Assembly (NCBI RefSeq): GCF_000716605.1
Contig: NZ_JNXE01000006.1
Coordinates: forward strand, 248,001-312,000
Length of the DNA: 64,000 nucleotides
Source: Streptomyces sp. NRRL F-525
GTDB taxonomy: Bacteria > Actinomycetota > Actinomycetes > Streptomycetales > Streptomycetaceae
Reading direction: 5' to 3'
Both the position numbers and the translations under genes were made by a program. Below are positions 38,307 through 48,312 of the stretch, in pieces. Below the pieces are notes generated by a model. That model was not told the origin of the DNA. It searched no databases and saw nothing but the letters and a program-made list of their open reading frames with translations. How positions within the stretch are numbered: the first letter of the stretch is position 1; every line of letters begins with the position of its first letter.

Positions 38307-39068
38307 ATGTTTGGCCGATGGTGGGGGAGTTGGGGACCGTTGTTCATCTGGCGCACACTGCGGGGTGAATGGCAGGGCATCGTCGTCGATCCGGTACGAC
38401 AGCTGCTGCGGCGCGGACTGATGGGGGTGTCCCTGGCGTTCGTCGCCGCCTTCGGCGTCATCTTCTTCCACGCCCTCGCACAGCACCCGACCGGCGCCGA
38501 GATGGTGCGGGACATCGGCGGAGTCCAGGGCGACCTGCCCCTGTGGCTCGCCCTGGTGCGCACGCCCATATCGCTGTACGTCCCCGCCCTCGACCTGCCC
38601 GTCTGGGCCGGCATCACCCAGCTGTTCCTCGCCTTCGCGCTGGCCGAGCTGGCCCTCGGCCGGGCCCGCACCCTGGTCGTCGCCTACGCGACCACCCTGG
38701 CCGGCACCCTCACAGTGCGCGTGATGCTCCTGATCGGGCCCGGCTGCGGCGGCCTCGGGCTGCGGCCGGAGATCGGGCACGTCCTCGACACCGGGCCGTC
38801 CGCGGCGGTCGTAGGACTGTTCACGTATCTCGCCGTCGTCCGGCGCGCGCCCGTCGTGTTCTTCCTCACCGGCGGGTCGATGGTGTGGGAGTCGATCGTG
38901 AAACCCAACCTGGCGGGCCGCGAGCACCTGGTCGCGGTGGCCACCGCCGTCGTCCTGGGCGTGGTCCACGAGGTGCGCCACCGGCGGCCCACCGTCACGG
39001 CGCTGCTTCCGCAGTTCAAGGCGGACCAGCCGGTCAGGGCCGAGACACGCTGCCCATCTCCGCGGTGA
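38307..39068 (+). CDS. Rhomboid-like multi-pass membrane protein
   Basis: Membrane protein of 253 residues with about six spans after an amphipathic start (MFGRWWGSWGPLFIWRTL). The pattern LVRTPISLYVPALDLPVWAGITQLFLAFALAELALGRARTLVVAY, with later GPSAAVVGLFTYLAVVRRAP, resembles actinobacterial rhomboid-like proteins (lumenal segment, Gly-rich helix). The catalytic GxSG/His pair is not clear: the nearest equivalent is TGPSAAVVG, and no matching His is obvious. It is convergent with the TerD gene, the two coding ends overlapping by 35 bases. Confidence 0.65.
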   Translation: MFGRWWGSWGPLFIWRTLRGEWQGIVVDPVRQLLRRGLMGVSLAFVAAFGVIFFHALAQHPTGAEMVRDIGGVQGDLPLWLALVRTPISLYVPALDLPVWAGITQLFLAFALAELALGRARTLVVAYATTLAGTLTVRVMLLIGPGCGGLGLRPEIGHVLDTGPSAAVVGLFTYLAVVRRAPVVFFLTGGSMVWESIVKPNLAGREHLVAVATAVVLGVVHEVRHRRPTVTALLPQFKADQPVRAETRCPSPR

Positions 39069-39567
39069 ACCCCGCCGGTTCGCTGTCGAACCCGCGCACC
39101 ATCGCGCGGAACTCCCATGCTCCGGAGGCGTCCTTGGTGAACTCGGCGACCGTCGCCGCGGTGGACCCGGCCACCCCCGCGAAGTCGTCCGACAGCAGCT
39201 CCTTGTACCCCTCCACGACCAGCGCCCTGGCGTGCGAGAGATCACCGAAGGTCCTGGTCCCGCCGTTCTGGTGGATCGCCACCCCGACGACCACCCGGCC
39301 GAACGACGCGGCGAGCCGGTCGAGTTCGAGGACCATCACCTCCATGTAGCCGTACCCCTGGCCGCTCTCGCTGTGCCGGCTCATGTTGATCGTGCCGTCC
39401 GGCGCGCGGCTCTCGGAGTTGACGACGTACACCGGGCGTCCGTGCGGGGCCTCGGCCGAGTAGGTCGCCGCGACGATGTCCAGATGGCGCGGCTGCTGCC
39501 CCCAAGGGCTCGGATCCCAGCGGAGCCGTACTTCGACCTTCCCCGCAACTGTGCTGACACTGCTCAC
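39034..39567 (-). CDS. TerD-family (tellurium resistance/calcium-binding) protein
   Basis: Protein of 177 residues with a single TerD beta-sandwich: VEVRLRWDPSPWGQQPRHLDIVAATYS, GYGYMEVMVLELDRLAASFGRVVVGVAIHQ, then TFGDLSHARALVVEGYKELLSDDF. TerD proteins bind calcium and accompany stress and differentiation systems. The usual DLDxSA sequence is replaced by HLDIVAATYS. GTG start at 39567. The last 35 bases overlap the 3' end of the convergent rhomboid-like gene. Alone, without other ter genes nearby. Confidence 0.87.
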   Translation of the reverse strand: MSSVSTVAGKVEVRLRWDPSPWGQQPRHLDIVAATYSAEAPHGRPVYVVNSESRAPDGTINMSRHSESGQGYGYMEVMVLELDRLAASFGRVVVGVAIHQNGGTRTFGDLSHARALVVEGYKELLSDDFAGVAGSTAATVAEFTKDASGAWEFRAMVRGFDSEPAGFTAEMGSVSRP

Positions 39568-39675
39568 TGAATGCCGCTCCCGAATCAGGCCATCACGGGA
39601 CGATCCCCCGCATGGTCAAGTATGGCTCTTCGACGGCCTGTTGATGCCGCCCGGACGGACCCGCCAAACCCGGGG

Positions 39676-40776
39676 TCAGGCGCTCCGGATCGCGTCCACC
39701 AGCCCGGCGACGAGGTGCGCCCGCTCGGCCATCGACGCGACGAGCAGATACTCGTGGTCGGCGTGCGCCCCGCCCCCGACCGCGCCCAGCCCGTCGAGTG
39801 TCGGTACCCCCAGCGCGGCCGTGAAGTTCCCGTCGCTGCCGCCGCCGACCGCCTGTCCTTCGAGCCCGGGCAACAACTCCTGCGCCACCGCGAACAGTCC
39901 GGCCGCGGCCGACTCGGGCATCGGCGGCCGCCCGACACTTCCCTCTACGGTGATCACGGCCTCGTCGAGATGAGGGGCGAGGGCCGCGAACGCGGCCTCG
40001 ATCCGTTCCTTCTCCTCGGCCGACTCGACCCGCACGTCCACGACGACGGTCGCCTGCGCGGGAACGACGTTGTCCAATGTCCCGGCGGACGCGACGGTCG
40101 GCGTGACCGTCGTGCCCACCTCGGGCCGCGCCAACGCCGCGATGTCCAGCACCTGATGGGCCGCCTCGACCAGCGCGTTGACCCCCGCCGCGGGCTCCAG
40201 CCCCGCGTGCGAGGCCCGCCCTGCGACGGACACCTCGAACGTGCCGCATCCCTTACGGCCGGTCTTCACGCCCCCGCCGTCGGCGGCACCCTCGGCCACG
40301 AGCACGGCACCGCAGGCCAGGGCGCGTTCCTCGATCAGCGTCCGGGAGGCGCGGGAACCGACCTCCTCGTCTGCGGTCACCAGGATCTCGACGCCGGAAC
40401 GGTCCTCCAGCGCCGCCAGCCCGTGGATCGCCTGCACCAGACCGCCGAGCATGTCGAAGACACCGGGTCCGGTCACCCGGCCGTCCTCGACCAGGAAGGG
40501 GCGGCGCGCGAGGGTGCCCAGCGGGAACACGGTGTCGTGGTGACCGAGGACCAGCACGCGGGGTGTCCCACCACCGGACCAGTGGACGTGCGGTCCGCCT
40601 TCGCTCTCGACGAGCACGGCCTGGCCACCGAGTCGCGCCTCGATGACAGCGGCGACGGTCTCGGCCGATGTCCGCAGGGCGTCCAGGTCACGGGAGGGGG
40701 ACTCGACTTCGACGAGGGTGCGGAGGTCGTCGAGCATCGCGTCGACATTCACATCGGCGATCTTGTGCGTGGTCAC
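39676..40776 (-). CDS. M20-family metallopeptidase (carboxypeptidase G2-like)
   Basis: Peptidase of 366 residues with an intact dinuclear zinc site: LVLGHHDTVFP, GPGVFDMLGGLVQAI (bridging Asp), VTADEEVGSRAS (catalytic and ligand Glu), AEGAADGGG, GRASHAGLEP, and the final His in GGGAHADHEYLL. This matches the glutamate carboxypeptidase/CPG2 branch, which removes C-terminal Glu or similar amides. GTG start at 40776. It makes a useful contrast with the metal-ligand-free M20-fold protein at 7328. Downstream of argG but separated by a terminator. Confidence 0.92.
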   Translation of the reverse strand: MTTHKIADVNVDAMLDDLRTLVEVESPSRDLDALRTSAETVAAVIEARLGGQAVLVESEGGPHVHWSGGGTPRVLVLGHHDTVFPLGTLARRPFLVEDGRVTGPGVFDMLGGLVQAIHGLAALEDRSGVEILVTADEEVGSRASRTLIEERALACGAVLVAEGAADGGGVKTGRKGCGTFEVSVAGRASHAGLEPAAGVNALVEAAHQVLDIAALARPEVGTTVTPTVASAGTLDNVVPAQATVVVDVRVESAEEKERIEAAFAALAPHLDEAVITVEGSVGRPPMPESAAAGLFAVAQELLPGLEGQAVGGGSDGNFTAALGVPTLDGLGAVGGGAHADHEYLLVASMAERAHLVAGLVDAIRSA

Positions 40777-40853
40777 GGAGGAAGGCTACGTGGCGGGCGT
40801 GGGAGAGGGGTGGGCGGCTTACGGTCTGTTGCCGCGCGACCGGCACGACGAAA

Positions 40854-40886
40854 GGCCGGCCCGACGCCCAACGCGTCGAACCGGCC
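40854..40886 (-). terminator. Hairpin terminator downstream of argG
   Basis: Two stacked stems: GGCCGG (40854-40859) with CCGGCC (40881-40886), and CGACGC (40862-40867) with GCGTCG (40873-40878), loop CCCAA. It lies 29 bases beyond the argG stop and separates argG from the M20 peptidase gene. Confidence 0.82.
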
Positions 40887-40914
40887 CAACGGCCGTGCAG
40901 ATAACGTGAGTTGA

Positions 40915-42396
<1,482 letters not shown>

Positions 42397-42474
42397 GTCC
42401 CTTCTTTTGGCACGGCACTGCCGGGCGCCCGTGAGACAGGAGGGCACCCGGCAGCAGCGGCAGTGGGAGGGTGC

Positions 42475-43476
42475 TCAACACCCCGCCTTGTAGAAGTACT
42501 TGCTGATCTCGGGCTGGTTCATGTTCGCCTTGGTGATGGCCACCATGTTGGTGCCGATCGACTTCTGGACCGACTTGCCCTCGAACGCGGCGGCGAGCTG
42601 GTCGACGGCCTCCTTGCCGATCGCCGCCGGGTCCTGCGCGACCAGGACCTGCAGGGTGCCCGCCTTCAGCGAGGCGATCTCGTCCGGTTCGGCGTCGAAC
42701 GCGGCCACCTGCACCTTGCCCTCCTTGCCCGCTTGCTTGAGACCGGTGGCTATGCCCTGGCCGGTGTTCGTGTTGCCCGCGAAGACACCGCCGAGGTCGG
42801 GGTGGGCCGCCAGCGTCGACTGGATCTGCGAGGCCGCGGTGGCCGGCAGGTCGTTGTCGTAGAGGGTGGGCAGCATCTTGATGTTCGGGTACTTCTTCAT
42901 CTCCTCGGTGAAGCCCTTGATGCGGGCGTCCGTGGTGGAGACGCCGGGCTTGACGCTGATGACGATGGCCGAGCCCTTCTCGTTCATCAGCTTGGCGAGC
43001 GCGTCGGCCGCCACCCGGCCGCCCTTCTCGTTGTCGGACGAGATACGGGTGATGCCGATCGAGGAGTCGGAGACCGTGGTGTCCACCAGCGCGACCTTGG
43101 TCCCGGACGACTGGATCTGCTTGAGCGAGGGGGTGAGCGCGCTGGTGTCGACCGGCGAGATCAGCAGCCCGTCCGGCCGGGTCGCGGCCACCGAGTCGAT
43201 GAGCGGGCGCTGGACCGACACGTCCCACTGGGCGGAGCCGTCGGCGCTGAATTCCATGCCCTTGGCCTTGGCCTCGGTCTGCGCCGCACAGGTCATGGTG
43301 ATGTAGAAGGGGTCGCTCTTCACGCCGGTGATCAGCCGGACCTTCTTGCCGGAAGCCCCTCCTTTCGACCCCGAACTGCCGCTGTCGCTCGACGAACTAC
43401 AGGCGGCGGCGCCGGTCAGGACCAGCACGGTGCCCGCGGCGACCAGTACTTTGCGCGTGATGCGGATGCTCGACAT
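42475..43476 (-). CDS. Sugar ABC transporter substrate-binding lipoprotein (RbsB-type)
   Basis: Periplasmic-binding-protein-like lipoprotein of 333 residues. The signal peptide has the lipobox TGAAACSSSS, followed by a Ser/Gly-rich linker. Mature domain (Peripla_BP_4): VRLITGVKSDPFYITMTCAAQ, DGLLISPVDTSALTPSLKQI, GVFAGNTNTGQGIATGLKQA and VAAFDAEPDEIASLKAGTLQVLVAQDP. This group binds monosaccharides such as ribose, xylose or inositol. ATG 43476 with GGAGGACA upstream. Third gene of the leftward transport operon, after ATPase and permease. Confidence 0.92.
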   Translation of the reverse strand: MSSIRITRKVLVAAGTVLVLTGAAACSSSSDSGSSGSKGGASGKKVRLITGVKSDPFYITMTCAAQTEAKAKGMEFSADGSAQWDVSVQRPLIDSVAATRPDGLLISPVDTSALTPSLKQIQSSGTKVALVDTTVSDSSIGITRISSDNEKGGRVAADALAKLMNEKGSAIVISVKPGVSTTDARIKGFTEEMKKYPNIKMLPTLYDNDLPATAASQIQSTLAAHPDLGGVFAGNTNTGQGIATGLKQAGKEGKVQVAAFDAEPDEIASLKAGTLQVLVAQDPAAIGKEAVDQLAAAFEGKSVQKSIGTNMVAITKANMNQPEISKYFYKAGC

Positions 43477-43535
43477 AAGGGTGTCCTCCTGGGTCATACG
43501 AGGGTTGGGACGAAGGCTGCGGCGGGGGGTCGGGG

Positions 43536-44597
43536 TCATGCGCGTTCCCGGGTCTTCCTGCGCATCTGGTCGATGTAGACGGCGGCGACCAGGACGACAC
43601 CGACGGCGACGTCCTGCCAGTACTGCTGGACGCCGATGACGATCAGCCCGGTGGTCAGCACCGCGGGGATGAAGACGCCGATCACGGTGCCCAGCACCGA
43701 ACCCCGCCCGCCGAACAGGCTGGTGCCACCCAGGACCACCGCGGTGATCACCTTCAGGTTGTCGGTGGAGTGCCCGGCGATCGACGTCGTGCCGTACGAC
43801 GCCAGCCACATCACCGCGCCGAGACCGGCCAGGAGGCCCATCAGGCCGTAGACCTTGATCAGGTGGCGGCCCACCGGGATGCCCGCGCGGCGGACGGCGG
43901 TCGGGTTGGAGCCGATGGCCAGGGTGTGGCTGCCGAACTTCGTGGCGCCGAGGACCGCGCCGAACAGGGCGGTGACCACCGCGGCGAGGATCACCATCCA
44001 GGGGATGCCGAGCAACTTGCCGAATCCCAGGCTGTTTTGGAGGTGCGCGGCGGAGGCCCCGGAGGGGTCCTGGCCGCCGGTGGCGAGTTCGGCGATGCCG
44101 AGTGCCGCGCCCAGACCGCCCAGGGTCACGATCAGCGGAGGCACCTTCCCGGTCGCCACCACCGCGCCCTGCAACGCGCCCCAACCCGCCCCCACCGCAA
44201 GGGCGATGACGACACAGACCGCGACCGTGAACCAGCCGGCGGTCGGCCCGCCGTGGTGGATGTTGTACTCACCGGCGGCCACCGCCGCCAGCACCAGCAC
44301 CGAGCCGATCGACAGGTCGATGCCCGCGGTGATGATCACGAACGTCATGCCGACGCCGAGCACCAGATAGATGGCCGCGTTCACGGCGATCTGCGTGATG
44401 TCGTACGTGGTGAAGAACTTGCCCGGCGCCGCGATGGTGAAGAACGCGACCAGCGCGACGAGGATCACGAACGTCCACAACTCGCTGATTCCGGCGGCCC
44501 GTCGGAGCCACGGGGGTATCGCCAGGCGCCCGCCGTCGGCCGGGGGCGGCTCCTGTGCCGGGGCGGCCGGCTTGATGTCCTGGCTGTTGGCGCTCAT
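43536..44597 (-). CDS. Sugar ABC transporter permease (RbsC-type)
   Basis: Membrane subunit of 353 residues, about ten spans. Family blocks: LVLGVGMTFVIITAGIDLSIGSVL, GKVPPLIVTLGGLGAALGIA, SHTLAIGSNPTAVRRAGIPV (the cytoplasmic EAA-like loop) and VLGGTSLFGGRGSVLGTVIG. Matches the RbsC/XylH branched family of carbohydrate uptake (CUT2). Start ATG 44597 overlaps the ATPase stop (ATGA). Confidence 0.94.
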   Translation of the reverse strand: MSANSQDIKPAAPAQEPPPADGGRLAIPPWLRRAAGISELWTFVILVALVAFFTIAAPGKFFTTYDITQIAVNAAIYLVLGVGMTFVIITAGIDLSIGSVLVLAAVAAGEYNIHHGGPTAGWFTVAVCVVIALAVGAGWGALQGAVVATGKVPPLIVTLGGLGAALGIAELATGGQDPSGASAAHLQNSLGFGKLLGIPWMVILAAVVTALFGAVLGATKFGSHTLAIGSNPTAVRRAGIPVGRHLIKVYGLMGLLAGLGAVMWLASYGTTSIAGHSTDNLKVITAVVLGGTSLFGGRGSVLGTVIGVFIPAVLTTGLIVIGVQQYWQDVAVGVVLVAAVYIDQMRRKTRERA

Positions 44598-45412
44598 CGC
44601 CCGTCCTCCGCTTCCGTCGCGCCGGCCGGGTCGTGGTTCCCGTTCGGCGCGGGCTCGTCCAGCGATCCAGTCATGGCGCCGACGAGTTTCTCGATCGTGG
44701 CGTCGGCCGCGGTGAACGACGCGACCCGGCGGCCCAGCCGCAGTACTTCGATCCGGTCGGCGACCGACAGCACCTCGGGCATGTTGTGGCTGATGAGGAC
44801 GACGCAGATGCCCCGGTCGGCGACCCTGCGGACGGTCTCCAGAACGCGGGCGCGCTGGACGACGCCCAGGGCGGCGGTCGGTTCGTCCATGAAGATGACC
44901 TTGTTGGCGAAGGCCACCGCGCGCGCCACGGCCACCGACTGCCGTTGCCCTCCTGACAACGTTGTCACAGGAGCCGTCACATCTTTCAGTTCCACGCCCA
45001 GTTCACCGAACGCCGCGATCGCCTCCCGGCGCATGGTGGGCCGGTCGAGCACGCCCAGGCGGCCGAGCAGGCCTCCGCGCACAAGTTCCCTGCCTAGATA
45101 GAGATTTGACGCAGCGTCAAGATCCGGTGCCAGGGAGAGATCCTGGTAGACGGTCTCGACTCCGTGCCGTTGCGCGTCCATCGGCCCCGTGAACCGGACC
45201 GGCGTCCCGTCCAGGCGCACCTCGCCCTCGTCCGGGGTGAGGACGCCGGAAAGTACGTTCACCAACGTCGACTTGCCGGCGCCGTTGTCACCGATCAGTG
45301 CGACGACCTCGCCGGCGTACGCCGTGAAGTCGGCGCCCGAGAGCGCCTGGACATGGCCGAAACGCTTGACCACACCGTGTGCCGCGAGAAGGGGTTCTCT
45401 TGCAGAGGCCAT
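44594..45412 (-). CDS. Sugar ABC transporter ATP-binding protein (single-domain CUT2)
   Basis: ATPase of 272 residues: Walker A ALIGDNGAGKSTLVNVL, signature TLSGGQRQSVAVARAVA, Walker B VIFMDEPTAALG, switch His in VVLISHNMPEV. Classic RbsA is a fused double ATPase of about 500 residues; this one has a single domain, as in the FrcA-like subgroup, and presumably homodimerises. ATG 45412 with AGAAGG upstream. First gene of the operon, divergent from a LacI regulator whose candidate operator sits 16 bases upstream of the start. Confidence 0.93.
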   Translation of the reverse strand: MASAREPLLAAHGVVKRFGHVQALSGADFTAYAGEVVALIGDNGAGKSTLVNVLSGVLTPDEGEVRLDGTPVRFTGPMDAQRHGVETVYQDLSLAPDLDAASNLYLGRELVRGGLLGRLGVLDRPTMRREAIAAFGELGVELKDVTAPVTTLSGGQRQSVAVARAVAFANKVIFMDEPTAALGVVQRARVLETVRRVADRGICVVLISHNMPEVLSVADRIEVLRLGRRVASFTAADATIEKLVGAMTGSLDEPAPNGNHDPAGATEAEDGR

Positions 45413-45427
45413 GTTGTGCCTTCTGGT

Positions 45428-45441
45428 TGGTATCGTTAACA
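45428..45441. promoter_or_regulatory. Candidate LacI-family operator before the sugar ABC operon
   Basis: TGGTATCGTTAACA, a 14-bp imperfect palindrome centred on CG (5 of 7 positions symmetric), the usual form of LacI-family operators. It lies in the divergent region between the ATPase gene (start 45412) and the lacI-type gene (start 45572), very close to the former. Probable target of that regulator. Confidence 0.6.
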
Positions 45442-45571
45442 GCTCGTCGATTCTGGGAGGCCCGTGGGTGGGCGTCAAGGGTCGTGAACGAACGGGGATT
45501 TGGGCGGACACCGTCGGCCCGTCGGACGGACTCCGGTCCGGTCGCGCTGGATGACCTCGGGAGGACGCGGC

Positions 45572-46612
45572 GTGACCAGTCGCCCCAGCCGTCCCAGTCG
45601 CCCCAGGATGAAAGACGTGGCCGCGGAAGCGGGCGTCAGCGTCATGACGGTGTCCCGGGTGGTCAACGGCGAGGCGGGCGTGGCGCCCCTCACCGCCGCC
45701 CGCGTGGAGGCCGCCGTCCGCAAGCTGGGCTATCAACGGGACGACGTGGCACGGCAGTTACGCCGTACGGACCGGCTGAGCCAGACCATCGGACTGATGG
45801 TGGACAACGTTGCCGATCCCTTCATGGCCGCCGTCGCCTCGGCCACCGAGGACGTCGCCCACCGGCGCGGCAACATGGTCCTCATCGGCTCCAGCCGCGC
45901 CGACCTCCACCGTGAACGCGAGGTCATCGCGGCCTTCACCGCCCGCAGGGTCGACGGGCTGATCCTCACCCCGGTCGCGGGCGACCACCGTGTGCTGCGC
46001 TCGGCGCAGGCGCGGGGCACGAAGATCGTGTGTGTGGACCGGGTGGCGCCCGGACTGGACGTGGACACCGTGGTGGTGGACAACTTCGGCGCGGTCCGGC
46101 AGGCCGTACGCCACCTCATCGCGCACGGCCACCGCCGCATCTGCTACCTCGGCGACAAGCCGGAGATCTGGACCTTCGGCGAACGGCACCGCGGTTATCT
46201 GGCGGCCCTGGACGCCGCGGGCATCGCCGCCGATCCGGCGCTCGTCCGGCACGGATTACGGTCCGGCGCGGACGCCGCCCGGGCCGTCACCGCGATCCTC
46301 TCCGCACCGGAGCCGCCCACCGCCGTCCTCGCGGGCAACGAGGCCCTCGCGTTCGGCGTACGGGCCGTACTGCCCGCCGGCGTCGCGTTCATCGCCTTCG
46401 ACGACTTCGCGCTGGCCGCGCAGCTGACGCCGCCGGTCACGGTCATCGCGCAGGACCCGGTCGCCCTCGCGACGAGCGCCGCGCATCTGCTGTTCGCCCG
46501 CATCCACGGCGACACGTCACCGCCGCGCAGGGTCGTCATGCCGACCGAGCTGATCCCGCGCGGGTCGGGGGAGATCCCGGGCCCCGGTACGCCGTTCACG
46601 CATCGGCGCTGA
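45572..46612 (+). CDS. LacI-family repressor with two TTA codons
   Basis: Regulator of 346 residues: LacI helix-turn-helix MKDVAAEAGVSVMTVSRVVN (residues about 12-31) with hinge RRTDRLSQTIGLMVDN, then the ribose-binding-like effector domain (GLILTPVAGDHRVL, VDNFGAVRQAVRHLIAHGHRRICYLG, AFIAFDDFALA). GTG 45572 has GGGAGGA upstream. It contains two TTA leucine codons, at 45758-45760 and 46256-46258. TTA is very rare in Streptomyces and is read by the developmental tRNA BldA, so the regulator's synthesis may be limited to late growth. Divergent from the sugar ABC operon, its likely target. Confidence 0.92.
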   Translation: MTSRPSRPSRPRMKDVAAEAGVSVMTVSRVVNGEAGVAPLTAARVEAAVRKLGYQRDDVARQLRRTDRLSQTIGLMVDNVADPFMAAVASATEDVAHRRGNMVLIGSSRADLHREREVIAAFTARRVDGLILTPVAGDHRVLRSAQARGTKIVCVDRVAPGLDVDTVVVDNFGAVRQAVRHLIAHGHRRICYLGDKPEIWTFGERHRGYLAALDAAGIAADPALVRHGLRSGADAARAVTAILSAPEPPTAVLAGNEALAFGVRAVLPAGVAFIAFDDFALAAQLTPPVTVIAQDPVALATSAAHLLFARIHGDTSPPRRVVMPTELIPRGSGEIPGPGTPFTHRR

Positions 46613-46646
46613 GTCCCGTCCCCCGTCCCGCGCACGGCATCGGTCG

Positions 46647-46862
46647 TTACGCGCGAGGCCGCTCGAAGGTGAGGAGCAGGCCCTCGACCGCGCCGGGACC
46701 TATGCGGCCCTTGACGTCGGCGGCGGTGATGGCCTTGAGGCCCCAGCCGTCCTCGGCGTGCTTGTTGAGGACCTTCTCCAGCTTGTCGCTGTCCAGCGCG
46801 TCGCCGATCAGCGACTCCCGGAAGCTGACGACCTTGTACTCGAACGTGTAGGCGTTGCTCAT
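46647..46862 (-). CDS. Small DUF4177-like protein
   Basis: Protein of 71 residues: SNAYTFEYKVVSFRESLIG, DKLEKVLNKHAEDGWGLKAI and EGLLLTFERPRA. The FEYKVV...LEKVLNKHAEDGWxL pattern is that of DUF4177, a small alpha/beta domain of unknown function. ATG 46862. Divergent from a DUF6629-like membrane protein across 268 bases, in which I see no further gene or clear regulatory site. Confidence 0.8.
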   Translation of the reverse strand: MSNAYTFEYKVVSFRESLIGDALDSDKLEKVLNKHAEDGWGLKAITAADVKGRIGPGAVEGLLLTFERPRA

Positions 46863-47130
46863 GGCTGCGGTGTCCTCCTGTGCGTGCGCACGGTGTGCGG
46901 TGGGCGGGGTCAGCCAATCACGGGGGGACCTTCCCGCGCAGGCCGGGGGTGGTTTCGTGGCACGCCCGTCAACTCGGCCCGGAGAGCGGCGTGTTGTCCG
47001 GACGGGGCGTCGGGGTCGTACTCCCGGGTATGCCATGACCGCGCGCCGCGGCCGTCGTGTCACCCGGGACGCGGCGGGGCGGAGACGTAGCGTGACCGAG
47101 GCGTATACGAACGGATCCCGTGGAGGTGCC

Positions 47131-47793
47131 ATGTGCTGGAGTGCGAAGGCCGACCTCGTGGCGGGCGCGGCGGTCGCCGCCGTAGGAGTGGCGTGCGTGG
47201 TCCGGGCGCGCAGGCGGACCGATCTCCCGATGGCCGCGCTGCCGTTGCTGCTCGGCGCCCACCAGATCGTGGAGTCGGCGGTGTGGGCGGCCGACGGGGG
47301 CTCGGGACCGGCCACCCTCGCCTGGGCCGTCATCGCCATGCCCCTGCTCGCGGTGTGGGTCCCGGTGGGTGTGTGGTGCGCCGCGTCCCGGCGGGCCCGG
47401 CCCCGGATCGGCGTGCTCGTCGCGATCGGCGCGGTGACGGCGGCGGCCCTCGCCCACGCCCTCGCCGTCCACCCCGTGACGGCCGAGATCCGCGGCCACA
47501 CCCTCGGCTACGTCGTGGACCTGCCCTACGCCCAACTGGTCATCGCCGGCTACCTCGTGGCGACGATCGGCTCGCTGCTGCTGTCCGGTGAGCGCGGGCT
47601 GGTGGTGCTGGGGATCCTGGTCACGGCGGGCGCGATGGTCTGCTGGACGCTGTGGGAGCTGGAGTTCGTCTCGACGTGGTGCGCGGTCGCCGCGGTGTCC
47701 TCGCTGGTCCTCTTCTTCTGGGTGAACGGCGGCGACCGGGAGCCGGGGAGGCGGCCCTACGTCGGTGCGGGGCGCGGCGGGTCCAGGGGCTGA
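47131..47793 (+). CDS. DUF6629-like membrane protein
   Basis: Membrane protein of 220 residues, about seven short spans. It starts MCWSAKADLVAGAAVAAVGV and continues PMAALPLLLGAHQIVESAVWAADGG, WVPVGVWCAA, VDLPYAQLVIAGYLVATIG and WTLWELEFVSTWCAVAAVSS. The MCWSA start with the GAHQxVESxVW motif defines this family; its function is unknown. RBS GGAGGTGCC before ATG 47131. Confidence 0.78.
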   Translation: MCWSAKADLVAGAAVAAVGVACVVRARRRTDLPMAALPLLLGAHQIVESAVWAADGGSGPATLAWAVIAMPLLAVWVPVGVWCAASRRARPRIGVLVAIGAVTAAALAHALAVHPVTAEIRGHTLGYVVDLPYAQLVIAGYLVATIGSLLLSGERGLVVLGILVTAGAMVCWTLWELEFVSTWCAVAAVSSLVLFFWVNGGDREPGRRPYVGAGRGGSRG

Positions 47794-48032
47794 GGTCGCT
47801 GCTCGTGGCGACGGCGCGGGTCGGCCCGGAGGGGGAGAAGTCCGCGGTCGTGCAGCTTCAGCTGGTAAGGGGTGACCCCTCGGAGCGGTCGGCGACGAGG
47901 ATCCCTCAAGGGGGCGGCGGGAGTCGAACCGAATACGACGGGGGCCTTTCACGGGTGTCGCCGTGCTGTGCCCAAGTCCCGCCGCGTGCCAAGTCGTTGG
48001 TGTCTGCAGGAGATGTCGGGTTGGATGGCCCC

Positions 48033-48299
48033 ATGGAGCGCATAGACGCAGAGCTGTTCACCGACGGCGGGAACGACGCCGTGGTCCGTCTCCCCGGCCG
48101 CCGGTTGCCCGGCGTGCTCATCCAGGGCGACTCGCTGCACATCCTTCGCGGCGATGTGGCCGAGGTGGTGGAGGCCTGCGAACGGGGCGACCTGGCCGAG
48201 GCGGGGGAGGCGGCGGGGCTGCTGCTGGCGGGGTTCGACGCGCTGCTGAGCCGCTACTCCGTGGCGTTGGAGAACCATCGGATTCAGCTGCCCTACTGA
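48033..48299 (+). CDS. Small DUF6959-like protein
   Basis: Soluble protein of 88 residues (MERIDAELFTDGGNDAVVRL...ENHRIQLPY). Pattern RLPGRRLPGVLIQGDSLHILRGDVAEVVEACERGD then an acidic helix. Similar small proteins are widespread in Streptomyces with no known function; they resemble immunity or regulatory proteins in size only. ATG 48033. Preceded by 239 bases without a supported gene, and followed closely by the convergent isomerase gene. Confidence 0.72.
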   Translation: MERIDAELFTDGGNDAVVRLPGRRLPGVLIQGDSLHILRGDVAEVVEACERGDLAEAGEAAGLLLAGFDALLSRYSVALENHRIQLPY

Positions 48300-48312
48300 C
48301 GGGAGCCCTCGC

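Noticed and set aside
44950..45815. AACGTT hexamers near 44.96 and 45.81 kb as further LacI sites
   Set aside because: Both lie inside coding sequence where they encode conserved residues; flanks do not match the three promoter sites.
47913..47930. tRNA T-arm-like sequence (GGTTCGACTCCC on the minus strand), possible tRNA end or att site
   Set aside because: The 5' half of the T-stem does not pair, no anticodon or D arm can be folded around it, and no integrase or matching repeat is nearby.
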